Assembly (NCBI RefSeq): GCF_021390245.1
Contig: NZ_JAJUXH010000015.1
Location: 1 to 64,000, forward strand
Length of the DNA stretch: 64,000 nucleotides
From: Dyadobacter sp. CY323
GTDB lineage: Bacteria; Bacteroidota; Bacteroidia; Cytophagales; Spirosomataceae
Direction: 5' to 3'
Shown here: piece after piece, positions 16,537-24,686 of the stretch
Layout: every line of letters begins with the position of its first letter
How positions within the stretch are numbered: position 1 is the first letter of the stretch
Program-made: the position numbers and the translations under genes
The notes under the pieces: generated by a model
Database searches by the model: none
What the model was told of the DNA's origin: nothing
What the model saw: only the letters and a program-made list of their open reading frames with translations

Positions 16537-18575
16537 ATTGCCACCCGGATCACGGTCGTTGTGCCTTTACCGGCAGCACTTTCCACTGTCATTTGTCCCC
16601 CAAGTGATTCTACGCGGCTTGTGAGGTTACTTAGTCCCATGCCCTGAGATTGTGCCGGGTCCCCCATACCAACGCCGTTGTCGCTCACAGTCAACACCAT
16701 GGCCTGGCCTGTCTGACTGAAACTGATCCAGACTTTTGACGCCTGCGCGTGCTTGATGACGTTGTTGATCAGTTCCAGCGTGACAATGTAAAGCTGGTGT
16801 TCCATCGAGGCAGGCAGCCGGTTGTAACTTCCTTCAAAGTTCAGCAGAAACTCGGTTTTCGCATTGATATTGAGCTTATCAACAAGCTTTTGCAATGCAG
16901 CCAAAAGACCTTCCGTTTCCAACTCGACTGGCAACATACTATGTGAAATGAGGCGCACATCGTCGTAAATGTCTTCCAGCATTTCCACGGATCCCTGATG
17001 GATTTTTCTGTCAAATGCCTCATACTTCCCGGTATCCATCGCTTCCAGCCGCCAGCGCAATGCAGCCAGTTTGGTATTCAAGTTATCGTGCAGCTCGGAG
17101 GCCACACGTTTCCGTTCCATCTTTTGACCTTTAAATAATGCCTCTTCAATCTCGCGGTTTTTGGCTAAAAGCTCGGCATTTTTAGATTTCAACTTTCGAT
17201 TTGACCAAACTATAAAACCCGTGATGATAAAACCCAGGATCACGAGCCCGATCAAAAAATTGCGGGACTGCACAAGTTGGTCGTTTTCCAGCGTTTCGAT
17301 CTTCAACTTAGCCGTCTGCTGTTTTTTGTCAAATTCATAAGTCATCGCCGAAGCAGTGATCCGCTGCACCGATTCCTTGTTGAGCAGCGTATCCGACTGC
17401 GTTTTATATTGTTTCAAATGATACAACGCTTTGGCAGCATTCCCCGATTTTTCGTAAGCCTCCGCAAGCTGCCGGTTGTATTCCGCTGCTTCCAAAAGCA
17501 ATGGCGGATCCGACTCCATTGCCCAGACCAGGCCATCCTCGGCATAACTAATCACTTTTTTATACTGCTTTTGGGCCAGGTAAATCTTCCCATAATTTGA
17601 CTGGACATAATGGTCCATGACTTCATTCACATCCGCAGACTCACTATATAGCTTATCGGCCAAAACCGTGTATTTCAATCCTTTAACGTAATCTTTCAGT
17701 TTCAGGTAGTTCTGGCCCATTTTCGCGTAAGTACGCGCGAGCCGGTAAGGTGCAGCCGATGATCCGTGGATATCGACGGCAAGCTGCAACTGGCCTAATG
17801 CCCGCTGATGCTGGCCCTTTTTCTCATAAATGTCGGCACGCTGCTTGTAGAGAAATTCCTTTAAAACAGTGTCATTCCGCTTTTTTGCGATGATTTCTGA
17901 CTCAGCGAAAACTTTCAGCGCATCATCATACAGGCCCATGGCGATATAATAAACGCCCAGGTTCGGGATGGTCGAGCGGAGCGCGGTGGTATCTTTTAAA
18001 TCTTCCTGGATTTTACGGGCAGTCAAAAGCAAGCTGATCGCATCGGCATAATCGCCCTTTCCACCAAGTATCTGTGCTTTTTCACCATAAACCAGCGCCT
18101 GGCCCAGCTTATCACCAGCTTCTTTATACAATTGAAGCGCTTTATCCAGCAATGGTCCCACCTTTGCCTGGTTTTCAATCACTTCTTCATAAAACTGCGC
18201 GCGGCGAAAGTATGTTTTCGCTTCCAGGCTTTTGTCAGAAAGCTTTTTGGCAATTTGTAAAACCGTGTCCAGATGCGCATGTGCAGGTTTTACATCCATA
18301 AACCGGTCCAGCTCAATGCGGGTCAGATGCAGCCTGGCTTTTGCTTCTCCCTGCAAAAATCCCAGCTTTTTTGCCAGATTTAACGCCTGACTGCTGCGAA
18401 TCACCGCCAGCGAATCATTGCCTTCCAGCCAGTAATCAAAACCCTTCTGATTGAGCTCGTTTACCGCATTGGTGTCCGGTTTCGTACTCCCGGAAATCGA
18501 GATTGCCGATTCTTTCTTTTGAGCAAAAAGGTTGCTGCAAAGAGCGAGCAGCATGAAAACACAAAGCCATTTCAT
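16524..18575 (-). CDS. TPR sensor histidine kinase (HisKA_3 type), paralogue 2
   Basis: Sensor kinase of about 683 residues with the same architecture as the kinase at 12.8-14.8 kb. Signal peptide MKWLCVFMLLALCSNLFAQ, periplasmic TPR array (about 45-400; repeats such as GDYADAISLLLTARKIQEDL), transmembrane helix about 439-457, HisKA_3 with RKRVASELHDNLNTKLAALR (phospho-His about 496), and HATPase with SDNGVGMGD and GMGLSNLTSR. The start at 18575 is preferred to 18620, because the longer version would translate through the TACAGG site and lacks a signal peptide. It is divergent from the 459-residue protein. No regulator gene lies beside it, so it may share the NarL-type regulator with its paralogue. 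Confidence 0.92.
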   Translation of the reverse strand: MKWLCVFMLLALCSNLFAQKKESAISISGSTKPDTNAVNELNQKGFDYWLEGNDSLAVIRSSQALNLAKKLGFLQGEAKARLHLTRIELDRFMDVKPAHAHLDTVLQIAKKLSDKSLEAKTYFRRAQFYEEVIENQAKVGPLLDKALQLYKEAGDKLGQALVYGEKAQILGGKGDYADAISLLLTARKIQEDLKDTTALRSTIPNLGVYYIAMGLYDDALKVFAESEIIAKKRNDTVLKEFLYKQRADIYEKKGQHQRALGQLQLAVDIHGSSAAPYRLARTYAKMGQNYLKLKDYVKGLKYTVLADKLYSESADVNEVMDHYVQSNYGKIYLAQKQYKKVISYAEDGLVWAMESDPPLLLEAAEYNRQLAEAYEKSGNAAKALYHLKQYKTQSDTLLNKESVQRITASAMTYEFDKKQQTAKLKIETLENDQLVQSRNFLIGLVILGFIITGFIVWSNRKLKSKNAELLAKNREIEEALFKGQKMERKRVASELHDNLNTKLAALRWRLEAMDTGKYEAFDRKIHQGSVEMLEDIYDDVRLISHSMLPVELETEGLLAALQKLVDKLNINAKTEFLLNFEGSYNRLPASMEHQLYIVTLELINNVIKHAQASKVWISFSQTGQAMVLTVSDNGVGMGDPAQSQGMGLSNLTSRVESLGGQMTVESAAGKGTTTVIRVAMGGE

Positions 18576-18581
18576 CAAATA

Positions 18582-18651
18582 TACAGGTTTACCTATACCC
18601 CAAATGTAGGTTTCCCGCAATTTACAAGCCTCTTCTTTAAAATGAACTTTG
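18582..18651 (+). promoter_or_regulatory. Regulatory region B: TACAGG-type sites and -7 box before the 459-aa/ABC unit
   Basis: Site 1 (18582-18597) is TACAGGTTTACCTATA. Site 2 (18605-18619) is TGTAGGTTTCCCGCA. The -7-like AACTTTG is at 18645-18651, 37 bp from the AGG core of site 2. Region C shows the same 37-bp spacing, the same AACTTTG and the shared flank AATTTAC-n2-GCCT. These matches suggest the two promoters share ancestry or a common regulator. Confidence 0.6.
18601..18608 (-). promoter_or_regulatory. Putative -7 box for the second kinase (TACATTTG on minus strand)
   Basis: CAAATGTA on the plus strand reads TACATTTG on the minus strand, an exact TAnnTTTG match 25 nt before the kinase start codon at 18575. 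It overlaps site 2 of region B, so a factor bound there could control both directions. Confidence 0.4.
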
Positions 18652-18688
18652 TCATGTTCAAATATTTCAATCTCAAATCATTAGGCAC

Positions 18689-20068
18689 ATGAATTCCCGA
18701 ATCGATTTACCCGACTTTTTTCAGGCCGAAGAAACGGTAGCCCCTACACGTCCCCGAAACGGACAATCTGAAAAACCTGCCTCTTCATCCGCGCCGGAAA
18801 GCAATCAGGAAGAAGGATTTTTCACTGTGTTATTTGATATCATTAAAAAGCACCCATTGCTTTTCAATGTCTTTTTCTTCATTCCATTTATTGGTTTGCT
18901 GATTTCGCTGGCCCTGAAATGGCATTACGTTTTTAACGATTCCATGCATTACCTCTCCGACTTCAATGTCGTAAATGGCAAGTGGAACGATACCAATGCG
19001 TATTTTAATGCGGGCATCGACCGCTACATCCGCGAGCTGGATATCGCCGGTCTGGTCGGCGGGATCATCAGCTTATTTATCGGATTGTTCCTGACGGTTA
19101 CTACCGAGAAAATGAACCGTTTGAAAGAACGTCTGAACCAGCAGGAAATGGACCAGATCAAAACGCAGACCGGTTTGCTGGTGCAGGCTACCAAATCGCT
19201 GAATGGCATTATGGTGGAAGTGAGCGGAAAAGTGAATGAAAAAGTGCAGATGGTGGAAGGTACCAAAGAAGTTTTGTCGGGAATCGATAAAGTAATTGAA
19301 TTATCCAAAACGCAGGGAAACCATCTGCTTATTTTATCCAATACTGCGCAAATAGAAGCGATTTCGCCCTACCGGATGGATCTGGTCGCCAAACATGCCG
19401 ATTTGAAACCGCACGAACTTCGCCACGCCACCCAGTTTGATTATGCCAGAAGAGCCGAGGCATTACTCCGCGACAGCGCCGATGTGGAAAACAAACTGAA
19501 AGAAACCGCCATTTACCTGCAAAAAACAGGTAGCAACGCAAAAGTGGAATTCGTAACGCTCAACGAGCAAAATGAAGCAGGCAGCCATGCATTTGTGAAA
19601 TATTTAGGTAAAATTTTCAATGAGCACGTTTCAGTGGAAACCTACCGGAGCGGCAGTAATGCGCCACTTTCTGTGAATGAATCCATTCCGCATCACAACC
19701 GGTTTATGGTCGCTACCACGGCCGGGCAGGACGAAAGTGATGTGCAGGCTGCGCTTTTACGTCAGCTTTATAACAACCATGTGCAGGCCATGCAGGAAAT
19801 GCAGGAGCTGGGGGTCCGGGTTACGAAAGTCAATAAAACCCTTCCGATTCAGCTGTTTATCAGCACGCCTACCGAGACCAAACCGGGCATTCAAAAATCG
19901 CTTTGCGTCTGCATTCTCGGCAGCGGCTCCAATTCCAGCGGCCGGGCTTCCAAGCTGAATGCATTTCTGACCGACGATCCGCATATCGTTTCTTCGATGG
20001 TCGAGCTATTCTACGATTACGAGTCCGATGCCGCATTGAACACCCGTGAATTCATCCGTAAAATCTAG
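18689..20068 (+). CDS. Two-TM protein of unknown function upstream of an ABC exporter
   Basis: I do not recognise a family. The 459 residues start with a Pro/Ser/Glu-rich, probably disordered cytoplasmic segment (about 1-42). Then come TM1 (about 58-75, NVFFFIPFIGLLISLALKW), a 40-residue loop with an NDSMHYLSDFNVVNGKWND stretch, TM2 (about 120-138, IAGLVGGIISLFIGLFLTV), a coiled coil (about 140-205), and a C-terminal alpha/beta domain of about 250 residues facing the cytoplasm (HHNRFMVATTAGQDESDVQA, SLCVCILGSGSNSSGRASKL). It is separated from the ABC exporter gene by 6 nt, so the two are probably one unit. Confidence 0.8.
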   Translation: MNSRIDLPDFFQAEETVAPTRPRNGQSEKPASSSAPESNQEEGFFTVLFDIIKKHPLLFNVFFFIPFIGLLISLALKWHYVFNDSMHYLSDFNVVNGKWNDTNAYFNAGIDRYIRELDIAGLVGGIISLFIGLFLTVTTEKMNRLKERLNQQEMDQIKTQTGLLVQATKSLNGIMVEVSGKVNEKVQMVEGTKEVLSGIDKVIELSKTQGNHLLILSNTAQIEAISPYRMDLVAKHADLKPHELRHATQFDYARRAEALLRDSADVENKLKETAIYLQKTGSNAKVEFVTLNEQNEAGSHAFVKYLGKIFNEHVSVETYRSGSNAPLSVNESIPHHNRFMVATTAGQDESDVQAALLRQLYNNHVQAMQEMQELGVRVTKVNKTLPIQLFISTPTETKPGIQKSLCVCILGSGSNSSGRASKLNAFLTDDPHIVSSMVELFYDYESDAALNTREFIRKI

Positions 20069-20074
20069 CCTGCC

Positions 20075-21862
20075 ATGTCATTTATCAGCCTCGTTCGCAA
20101 GCTCTGGCCGTTTGTAAGCAAGTACCGCCAGACATTTATTTTAATTCTTTTGCTCACGACAATGGGCGCGGCACTGGCCCAGGTAACGCCGATCGTGATG
20201 AAATACACGGTGGATACCATCGAAAAAATGGTCGAGAAGCCCATTTCCGGCAAGCAGATCGGAATGGTAGTGGGCTGGCTGGTGGTCATTCTTTTCGGGA
20301 AAGAGATTTTGGGGTTGTTTGTTCAGTTAGGCCAAAAATTTCTGAGTGACCGCATCCGTTTCCAGCTCGGCGCCGACTTGCACAACTACACCATCAGCCG
20401 GGTTGTTTCCTACCATTTGTCCTTTTTCGCACTACCACACAATCAGATCGGAAAACTGGAAAAACGCATTGATAAAGGCATTGAAAACCTGGCCAAGACC
20501 GTCAAAAACCTGTTTGTCGACATTTTCCCGATGTTTATCAGCGCCTTTTTTGCATTGATCCTGATGTATTATAACAATGTCTGGATCGGCATTTGCGCCA
20601 CGTTGATCATCCCGATATACGCATTGATCAGCCGCGAGCAATCCAAACGCCAGTCGCAGATCCGCCGCAACATCCAGCAGTTCCGCGAAGAAAAAGCAGG
20701 AATGTTATTCGGACTTTTTGAATCGATTTTTGTTGTAAAATCATTTGTCAGAGAAGAGTACGAAGCAACCCGCCAAAGATCATTAACGCGACATTTATCC
20801 GAAAGTGAGATCAAACACCACCGTACCAATTACCTGTTTGATAGTCTGAAAAGCATGGCCGAGCAGCTGGGGATCATCATGGTTTTTGTCGTGACGGTTT
20901 ATTTTGTTTTAAATAAACAAATCGCACTCGGCGCGATCATGTTCCATCTGGGACTTTTTAGTAATGTCTCCGCGCCAATCCGCCATTTGCACCGGATCTA
21001 TGATGAATACAGCGAGGCGCTTACCTACGCGGAAGGTTTTTTTGAGATGATTGAAAATGACTCTTACATCGAAAACCCGGAATCCAATAAACTCAAACCG
21101 GAAACGATCAAAGGCAACTTCGAGCTGCGCAATGTAAACCTGGTTTATCCCAATGGAAAACATGCATTGAAAAACATCAACATGACTTTGCAGCCCGGAA
21201 AAACCACCGCACTAGTCGGCTTATCGGGCGCAGGTAAAAGTTCTGCAATGAATGTACTTTCAGGCTTTTACAATGTAACGCATGGAGAAGTACTGCTCGA
21301 TGGAAATCCTTTGAGCAGCTACGATCCGCATTGGGTCAGGGACCACGTGGGGCTGGTGATGCAGAAAAACCATATTTTTTCAGGCTCGGTGGAAGATAAC
21401 ATCCGTTATGGACGCCTGGATTCCAGTTTTGAAGAAATTGTGGAAGCTGCCAAAAAAGCGTCGCTGCACGAGCAGATCCTGCTAATGCCCGAGGGTTATA
21501 AAGCCGACGCCAAATCACTTTCGGGCGGCCAGCAGCAACGTATAGCAATTGCCCGACTGTTCCTGAAAAACCCGCCGATCATTTTTCTCGATGAGCCAAC
21601 TGCGAGTCTGGACGCGATCACGACCGAGCAGATCAAAGACAGCATTGAAGCCATTAAAAAAGACCGGACGGTCCTCATCATTTCTCACAACATCAGCCAG
21701 ATCATGGACGCAGACCACATTTACACCATGAGTGAAGGCTCGCTGGTATCCGAAGGCACCCACGAATCGCTTTACGCGGAAGGCGGATTGTACCGCGATA
21801 TCATCGATTCCAATGCCCGGAGTCTGAACATCGGGCGATTGGCAGCTACGGTTTTAGGTTAG
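20075..21862 (+). CDS. ABC transporter, fused permease and ATP-binding protein (exporter type)
   Basis: Half-size ABC exporter, 595 residues. A six-helix transmembrane domain (about 1-310) precedes the nucleotide-binding domain (about 345-580). Walker A is GLSGAGKSS at 382-390, the Q-loop is in VGLVMQKNHIFSG, the signature LSGGQQQR starts at 482, Walker B is IIFLDEPTA with D506/E507, and the H-loop is in ISHNIS. It would work as a homodimer exporting a lipid, peptide or drug; the substrate is unknown. It follows the 459-residue protein by 6 nt and is closed by a long palindrome. Confidence 0.92.
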   Translation: MSFISLVRKLWPFVSKYRQTFILILLLTTMGAALAQVTPIVMKYTVDTIEKMVEKPISGKQIGMVVGWLVVILFGKEILGLFVQLGQKFLSDRIRFQLGADLHNYTISRVVSYHLSFFALPHNQIGKLEKRIDKGIENLAKTVKNLFVDIFPMFISAFFALILMYYNNVWIGICATLIIPIYALISREQSKRQSQIRRNIQQFREEKAGMLFGLFESIFVVKSFVREEYEATRQRSLTRHLSESEIKHHRTNYLFDSLKSMAEQLGIIMVFVVTVYFVLNKQIALGAIMFHLGLFSNVSAPIRHLHRIYDEYSEALTYAEGFFEMIENDSYIENPESNKLKPETIKGNFELRNVNLVYPNGKHALKNINMTLQPGKTTALVGLSGAGKSSAMNVLSGFYNVTHGEVLLDGNPLSSYDPHWVRDHVGLVMQKNHIFSGSVEDNIRYGRLDSSFEEIVEAAKKASLHEQILLMPEGYKADAKSLSGGQQQRIAIARLFLKNPPIIFLDEPTASLDAITTEQIKDSIEAIKKDRTVLIISHNISQIMDADHIYTMSEGSLVSEGTHESLYAEGGLYRDIIDSNARSLNIGRLAATVLG

Positions 21863-21909
21863 CAAGACTTGCCAAGTCTTTTTAGACTTGGTAAGTCTGT
21901 CAGCTAACC
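21857..21909. terminator. Long near-perfect palindrome after the ABC exporter gene
   Basis: AGACTTGCCAAGTCT (21865-21879) and AGACTTGGTAAGTCT (21884-21898) form a 15-bp stem with one G-U pair and a TTTT loop. An outer stem GGTTAGC/GCTAACC (21857-21863 with 21903-21909) encloses it. The ABC stop codon lies inside the outer arm. It would end or stabilise transcripts from the exporter operon. There is no long T-run, so it may be REP-like rather than a classic terminator. Confidence 0.6.
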
Positions 21910-21927
21910 CGATTCCCCAACCCCGCA

Positions 21928-22020
21928 TACAGGAAAACCTATACTCCCAAATACAGGTTTTCCTGACCAAAAATGTACGTTTTTCCCAATTTACTCGCCT
22001 TCTGTTTTGCCCCAACTTTG
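21928..22020 (+). promoter_or_regulatory. Regulatory region C: three TACAGG-type sites and -7 box before the FHA-protease gene
   Basis: Site 1 (21928-21943) is TACAGGAAAACCTATA, site 2 (21952-21967) is TACAGGTTTTCCTGAC, and site 3 (21974-21988) is TGTACGTTTTTCCCA. AACTTTG lies at 22014-22020, 37 bp from the core of site 3, matching region B in spacing, -7 sequence and the AATTTAC-n2-GCCT flank. This is the probable promoter of the FHA-protease/kinase/phosphatase operon. Confidence 0.62.
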
Positions 22021-22096
22021 TATCATCAGAATGACAAACAGATCATTCGCTAAAAAATCAAAAACATCATCCAAAAAATTTAAAACATTAAACCCA

Positions 22097-23797
22097 ATGA
22101 GCACTTCTGTAAAAAACTTTATCATCCGCCACATTTCAGGTGCAAAGAGTAACCAGGTTGAAGAATTCGATTTCAACGCCCACAGCGAGCTGACTTTCGG
22201 CCGCTCCTCCGACAGCGACATTCAGTTTGATCCTGAAATTGATACGGTTGTAAGCCGCGAACACGGTAAAATCGTAAAAGACGGAAACAATCCATTGAGC
22301 TTTCAACTGGTCGATAACAACAGCCGCAATGGGATTTATGTAAATAAAATGCGGGTTCGCGGCAGCTACGCGCTTTCGCCGGGTGACGAAATCCAACTGG
22401 GTAACAATGGGCCGGTTTTCATTTTCGATATCGACCCGCGTCCACAAGACATGATGCCTCAAACAAGACTGGTGGAAATCCAGAAACCGACCAGCGAATT
22501 TGTTCCGACCGAAGTTTCCAATGAACCTGTAAAAACCGGAATCGGCAAACAGACTTTCGAACGTGTAATCACCCACGAACGCAAAAAATCGCAGCGCACA
22601 TTCTGGACGACGGTTGCTGCCGCGATGCTGCTTTTTGGAACGGTAGGATTTGTAATGTGGCAAAAAAACAGGGACGATCTAAGCCAGTTGACAGGCGCGG
22701 AACGCAAAAGAGCCGACAGTCTTTTAGCCATGAACAAAAACCTCACAGACCGCCAGATCGACTCCATCCTTAAAAATTCCCAGGAAAATCAGGCAGTAGC
22801 TTATGATAAAATCGCTGCTGCCAACACCGACAAAGTCGTGAAGATCTACATTTCCTGGGAGCTCTATGAAGTATCAGAAAACGAAGAGCTTTTCCATGAA
22901 TACCGCCCGGACGCAAATGGCACTTTTCACCCCTTATTTGTTCAAACTTCCGCAGGTATGGAACCTTATCTGGTCACCAAAAGAAGATCGAGAGCCGGCC
23001 TGCCGGTTGGATCGAGTGGAACAGGATCTGGTTTTGTAGCAACAAGTGATGGTAAAATCTTGACAAACAGGCATGTAGGTGCAGCCTGGAAAACACGTTA
23101 CAGTGGCTTTTCGTGGGATAACTTCCCAGGCTACCTCGTTGAAGGAATGCAAAACGGCGAGCCGGTTTTAAGCAAAGAACCCATTGTTTCTCCCGATGAA
23201 ACCTTTGGCTGGGTACCTTCGGAGGCTACCCTGGTAAACGGAAGGCCTGCGCAGGTGGAAGGCAGAAACAAGTATCTCAAAGTGGTTTTCGCCAACTCCT
23301 CACAGCCTTATGAAGCGCATTTGGTAACTGCATCCCAAAGCCACGACGTATCGTTGATCAAAGTGGATATGACCGATCTGACGCCGGTTTCCATGCTGGA
23401 TAATTATGCGAGCGTGAAATCCGGACAAGGCATTGTGGTAATGGGTTACCCCGGCGGCGCGCCGCAGCAACGCATCGTACGTAAATCCAATGATCCTTTC
23501 AAACCGAATGCTGAAGTGTTCAGCATTGCATCGCCGGTCACTTCTCCGGGCCACATCCAGCAGGTAGTGAAAAGTTCAGCGGAGTTTTCAGCCAAAGAAT
23601 CAGGATTTGGAGATAGTTACCAGCTTGATTTGAATGCGACCGGCGGCGGAAACAGCGGCGGCCCGATGTTCGATGCGAAAGGCAATGTGATCGGGATCTA
23701 TTATGCAGGAGGCGGCAATGCCAACCAGGGTATCATCTCCTTTGCGATCCCCATTAAATACGGTCTTGAATTACTATCGGTACAAAAAGGTCTTTGA
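22097..23797 (+). CDS. FHA domain - transmembrane - trypsin-like serine protease fusion
   Basis: A 566-residue fusion. Start 22097 is preferred over 22007 because the upstream 30 residues lie in the leader. The N-terminal FHA domain (about 30-110) has GRSSDSD, VSREHGK (S53, R54, H56) and NNSRNG, the phosphothreonine-binding pattern. One transmembrane helix follows (about 170-188). The trypsin-like domain (about 300-560) has a complete triad: H326 in TNRHVGA, D417 in SHDVSLI and S520 in GGGNSGGPM. The FHA part should face the cytoplasm and the protease the periplasm. It is followed 4 nt later by the Ser/Thr kinase gene, so the FHA part probably reads phosphorylation made by these kinases. Confidence 0.92.
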   Translation: MSTSVKNFIIRHISGAKSNQVEEFDFNAHSELTFGRSSDSDIQFDPEIDTVVSREHGKIVKDGNNPLSFQLVDNNSRNGIYVNKMRVRGSYALSPGDEIQLGNNGPVFIFDIDPRPQDMMPQTRLVEIQKPTSEFVPTEVSNEPVKTGIGKQTFERVITHERKKSQRTFWTTVAAAMLLFGTVGFVMWQKNRDDLSQLTGAERKRADSLLAMNKNLTDRQIDSILKNSQENQAVAYDKIAAANTDKVVKIYISWELYEVSENEELFHEYRPDANGTFHPLFVQTSAGMEPYLVTKRRSRAGLPVGSSGTGSGFVATSDGKILTNRHVGAAWKTRYSGFSWDNFPGYLVEGMQNGEPVLSKEPIVSPDETFGWVPSEATLVNGRPAQVEGRNKYLKVVFANSSQPYEAHLVTASQSHDVSLIKVDMTDLTPVSMLDNYASVKSGQGIVVMGYPGGAPQQRIVRKSNDPFKPNAEVFSIASPVTSPGHIQQVVKSSAEFSAKESGFGDSYQLDLNATGGGNSGGPMFDAKGNVIGIYYAGGGNANQGIISFAIPIKYGLELLSVQKGL

Positions 23798-23801
23798 TCT
23801 C

Positions 23802-24686
23802 ATGAATTTAGGTAAATCAATACGAGGATATGTGTTGACAAACTGGCTTGGATCGGGTGGAATGGGCGAAGTTTATCAGGCCGTGCACCAAACCACCCGC
23901 CGCCAGGCAGCCGTCAAAGTGCTCTATCACACCGACCAGACAGCCAGATTTCGAAATGAGGCATACATTCAGGCATCCGTCGAGCACCCGCACATCGCAG
24001 CCCTTTATGAATTTGCCATGGAAGAGGACCATCCCTGCATCATTATGGAATACGTGGAGGGGATCACAATCGAGAAGCTCATTAAAAGACAGGCCAGGTT
24101 ACCGGAGACATTTGTTTTGAAAATCATGACACAGATCGCCCTCGCAGTAGCCCACCTCCACGAACAGAACATCATTCACAGGGATTTAAAACCCGGAAAT
24201 ATTAAGGTTAACAAAGAAAGCATTGCCAAGCTGCTGGATTTTGGAATCGCCAAATCGGCCTACACGCCGAAGCTGACCCAGGAAGGTTATATCATCGGAA
24301 CTTCCCACTATATGGCGCCAGAACAGTTCAGCGGAAAAGTAACCATTCAATCGGATTGCTGGACTATGGGAGTGCTTTTTTACGAAATGCTGACGGGCTA
24401 CCTGCCATTTGATGGGCGAAACGAAACAGAAGTACGGGTGAAGATCGAGAGGGGAAGATACACGGAGCCGGATTTGATCTTCCCCGATATTTCAAAAAAA
24501 ACGAAAAGACTGATCAGCAAACTGTTAAAGGTAAGTCCCGCGCAAAGGCTGACAGCGAAAGAGCTACTAAGCGAACTCCAGAGTACATCGAACGAAAATG
24601 CGTTTTCATTCACCGGTTACCTGGACGATCTAAATGATTTCATCGAAAAGATCCCGGTCAAAAATTGGTTCCGCATTAAAAAATGA
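23802..24686 (+). CDS. Soluble serine/threonine protein kinase
   Basis: Hanks-type kinase of 294 residues. Start 23802 is chosen because the longer frame from 23703 would overlap the protease gene by 95 nt. Glycine loop GSGGMGEVYQA at 17-27, ATP-binding K39 in AAVKVLY, catalytic loop IIHRDLKPGN with D128, DFG at 146-148, and MAPEQFSG at the activation-segment end. There is no transmembrane segment; it ends in a basic tail (KNWFRIKK). Its stop overlaps the phosphatase start (ATGA), so translation is coupled. Probable substrates are the FHA protein and other members of the operon, which is inference. Confidence 0.93.
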   Translation: MNLGKSIRGYVLTNWLGSGGMGEVYQAVHQTTRRQAAVKVLYHTDQTARFRNEAYIQASVEHPHIAALYEFAMEEDHPCIIMEYVEGITIEKLIKRQARLPETFVLKIMTQIALAVAHLHEQNIIHRDLKPGNIKVNKESIAKLLDFGIAKSAYTPKLTQEGYIIGTSHYMAPEQFSGKVTIQSDCWTMGVLFYEMLTGYLPFDGRNETEVRVKIERGRYTEPDLIFPDISKKTKRLISKLLKVSPAQRLTAKELLSELQSTSNENAFSFTGYLDDLNDFIEKIPVKNWFRIKK

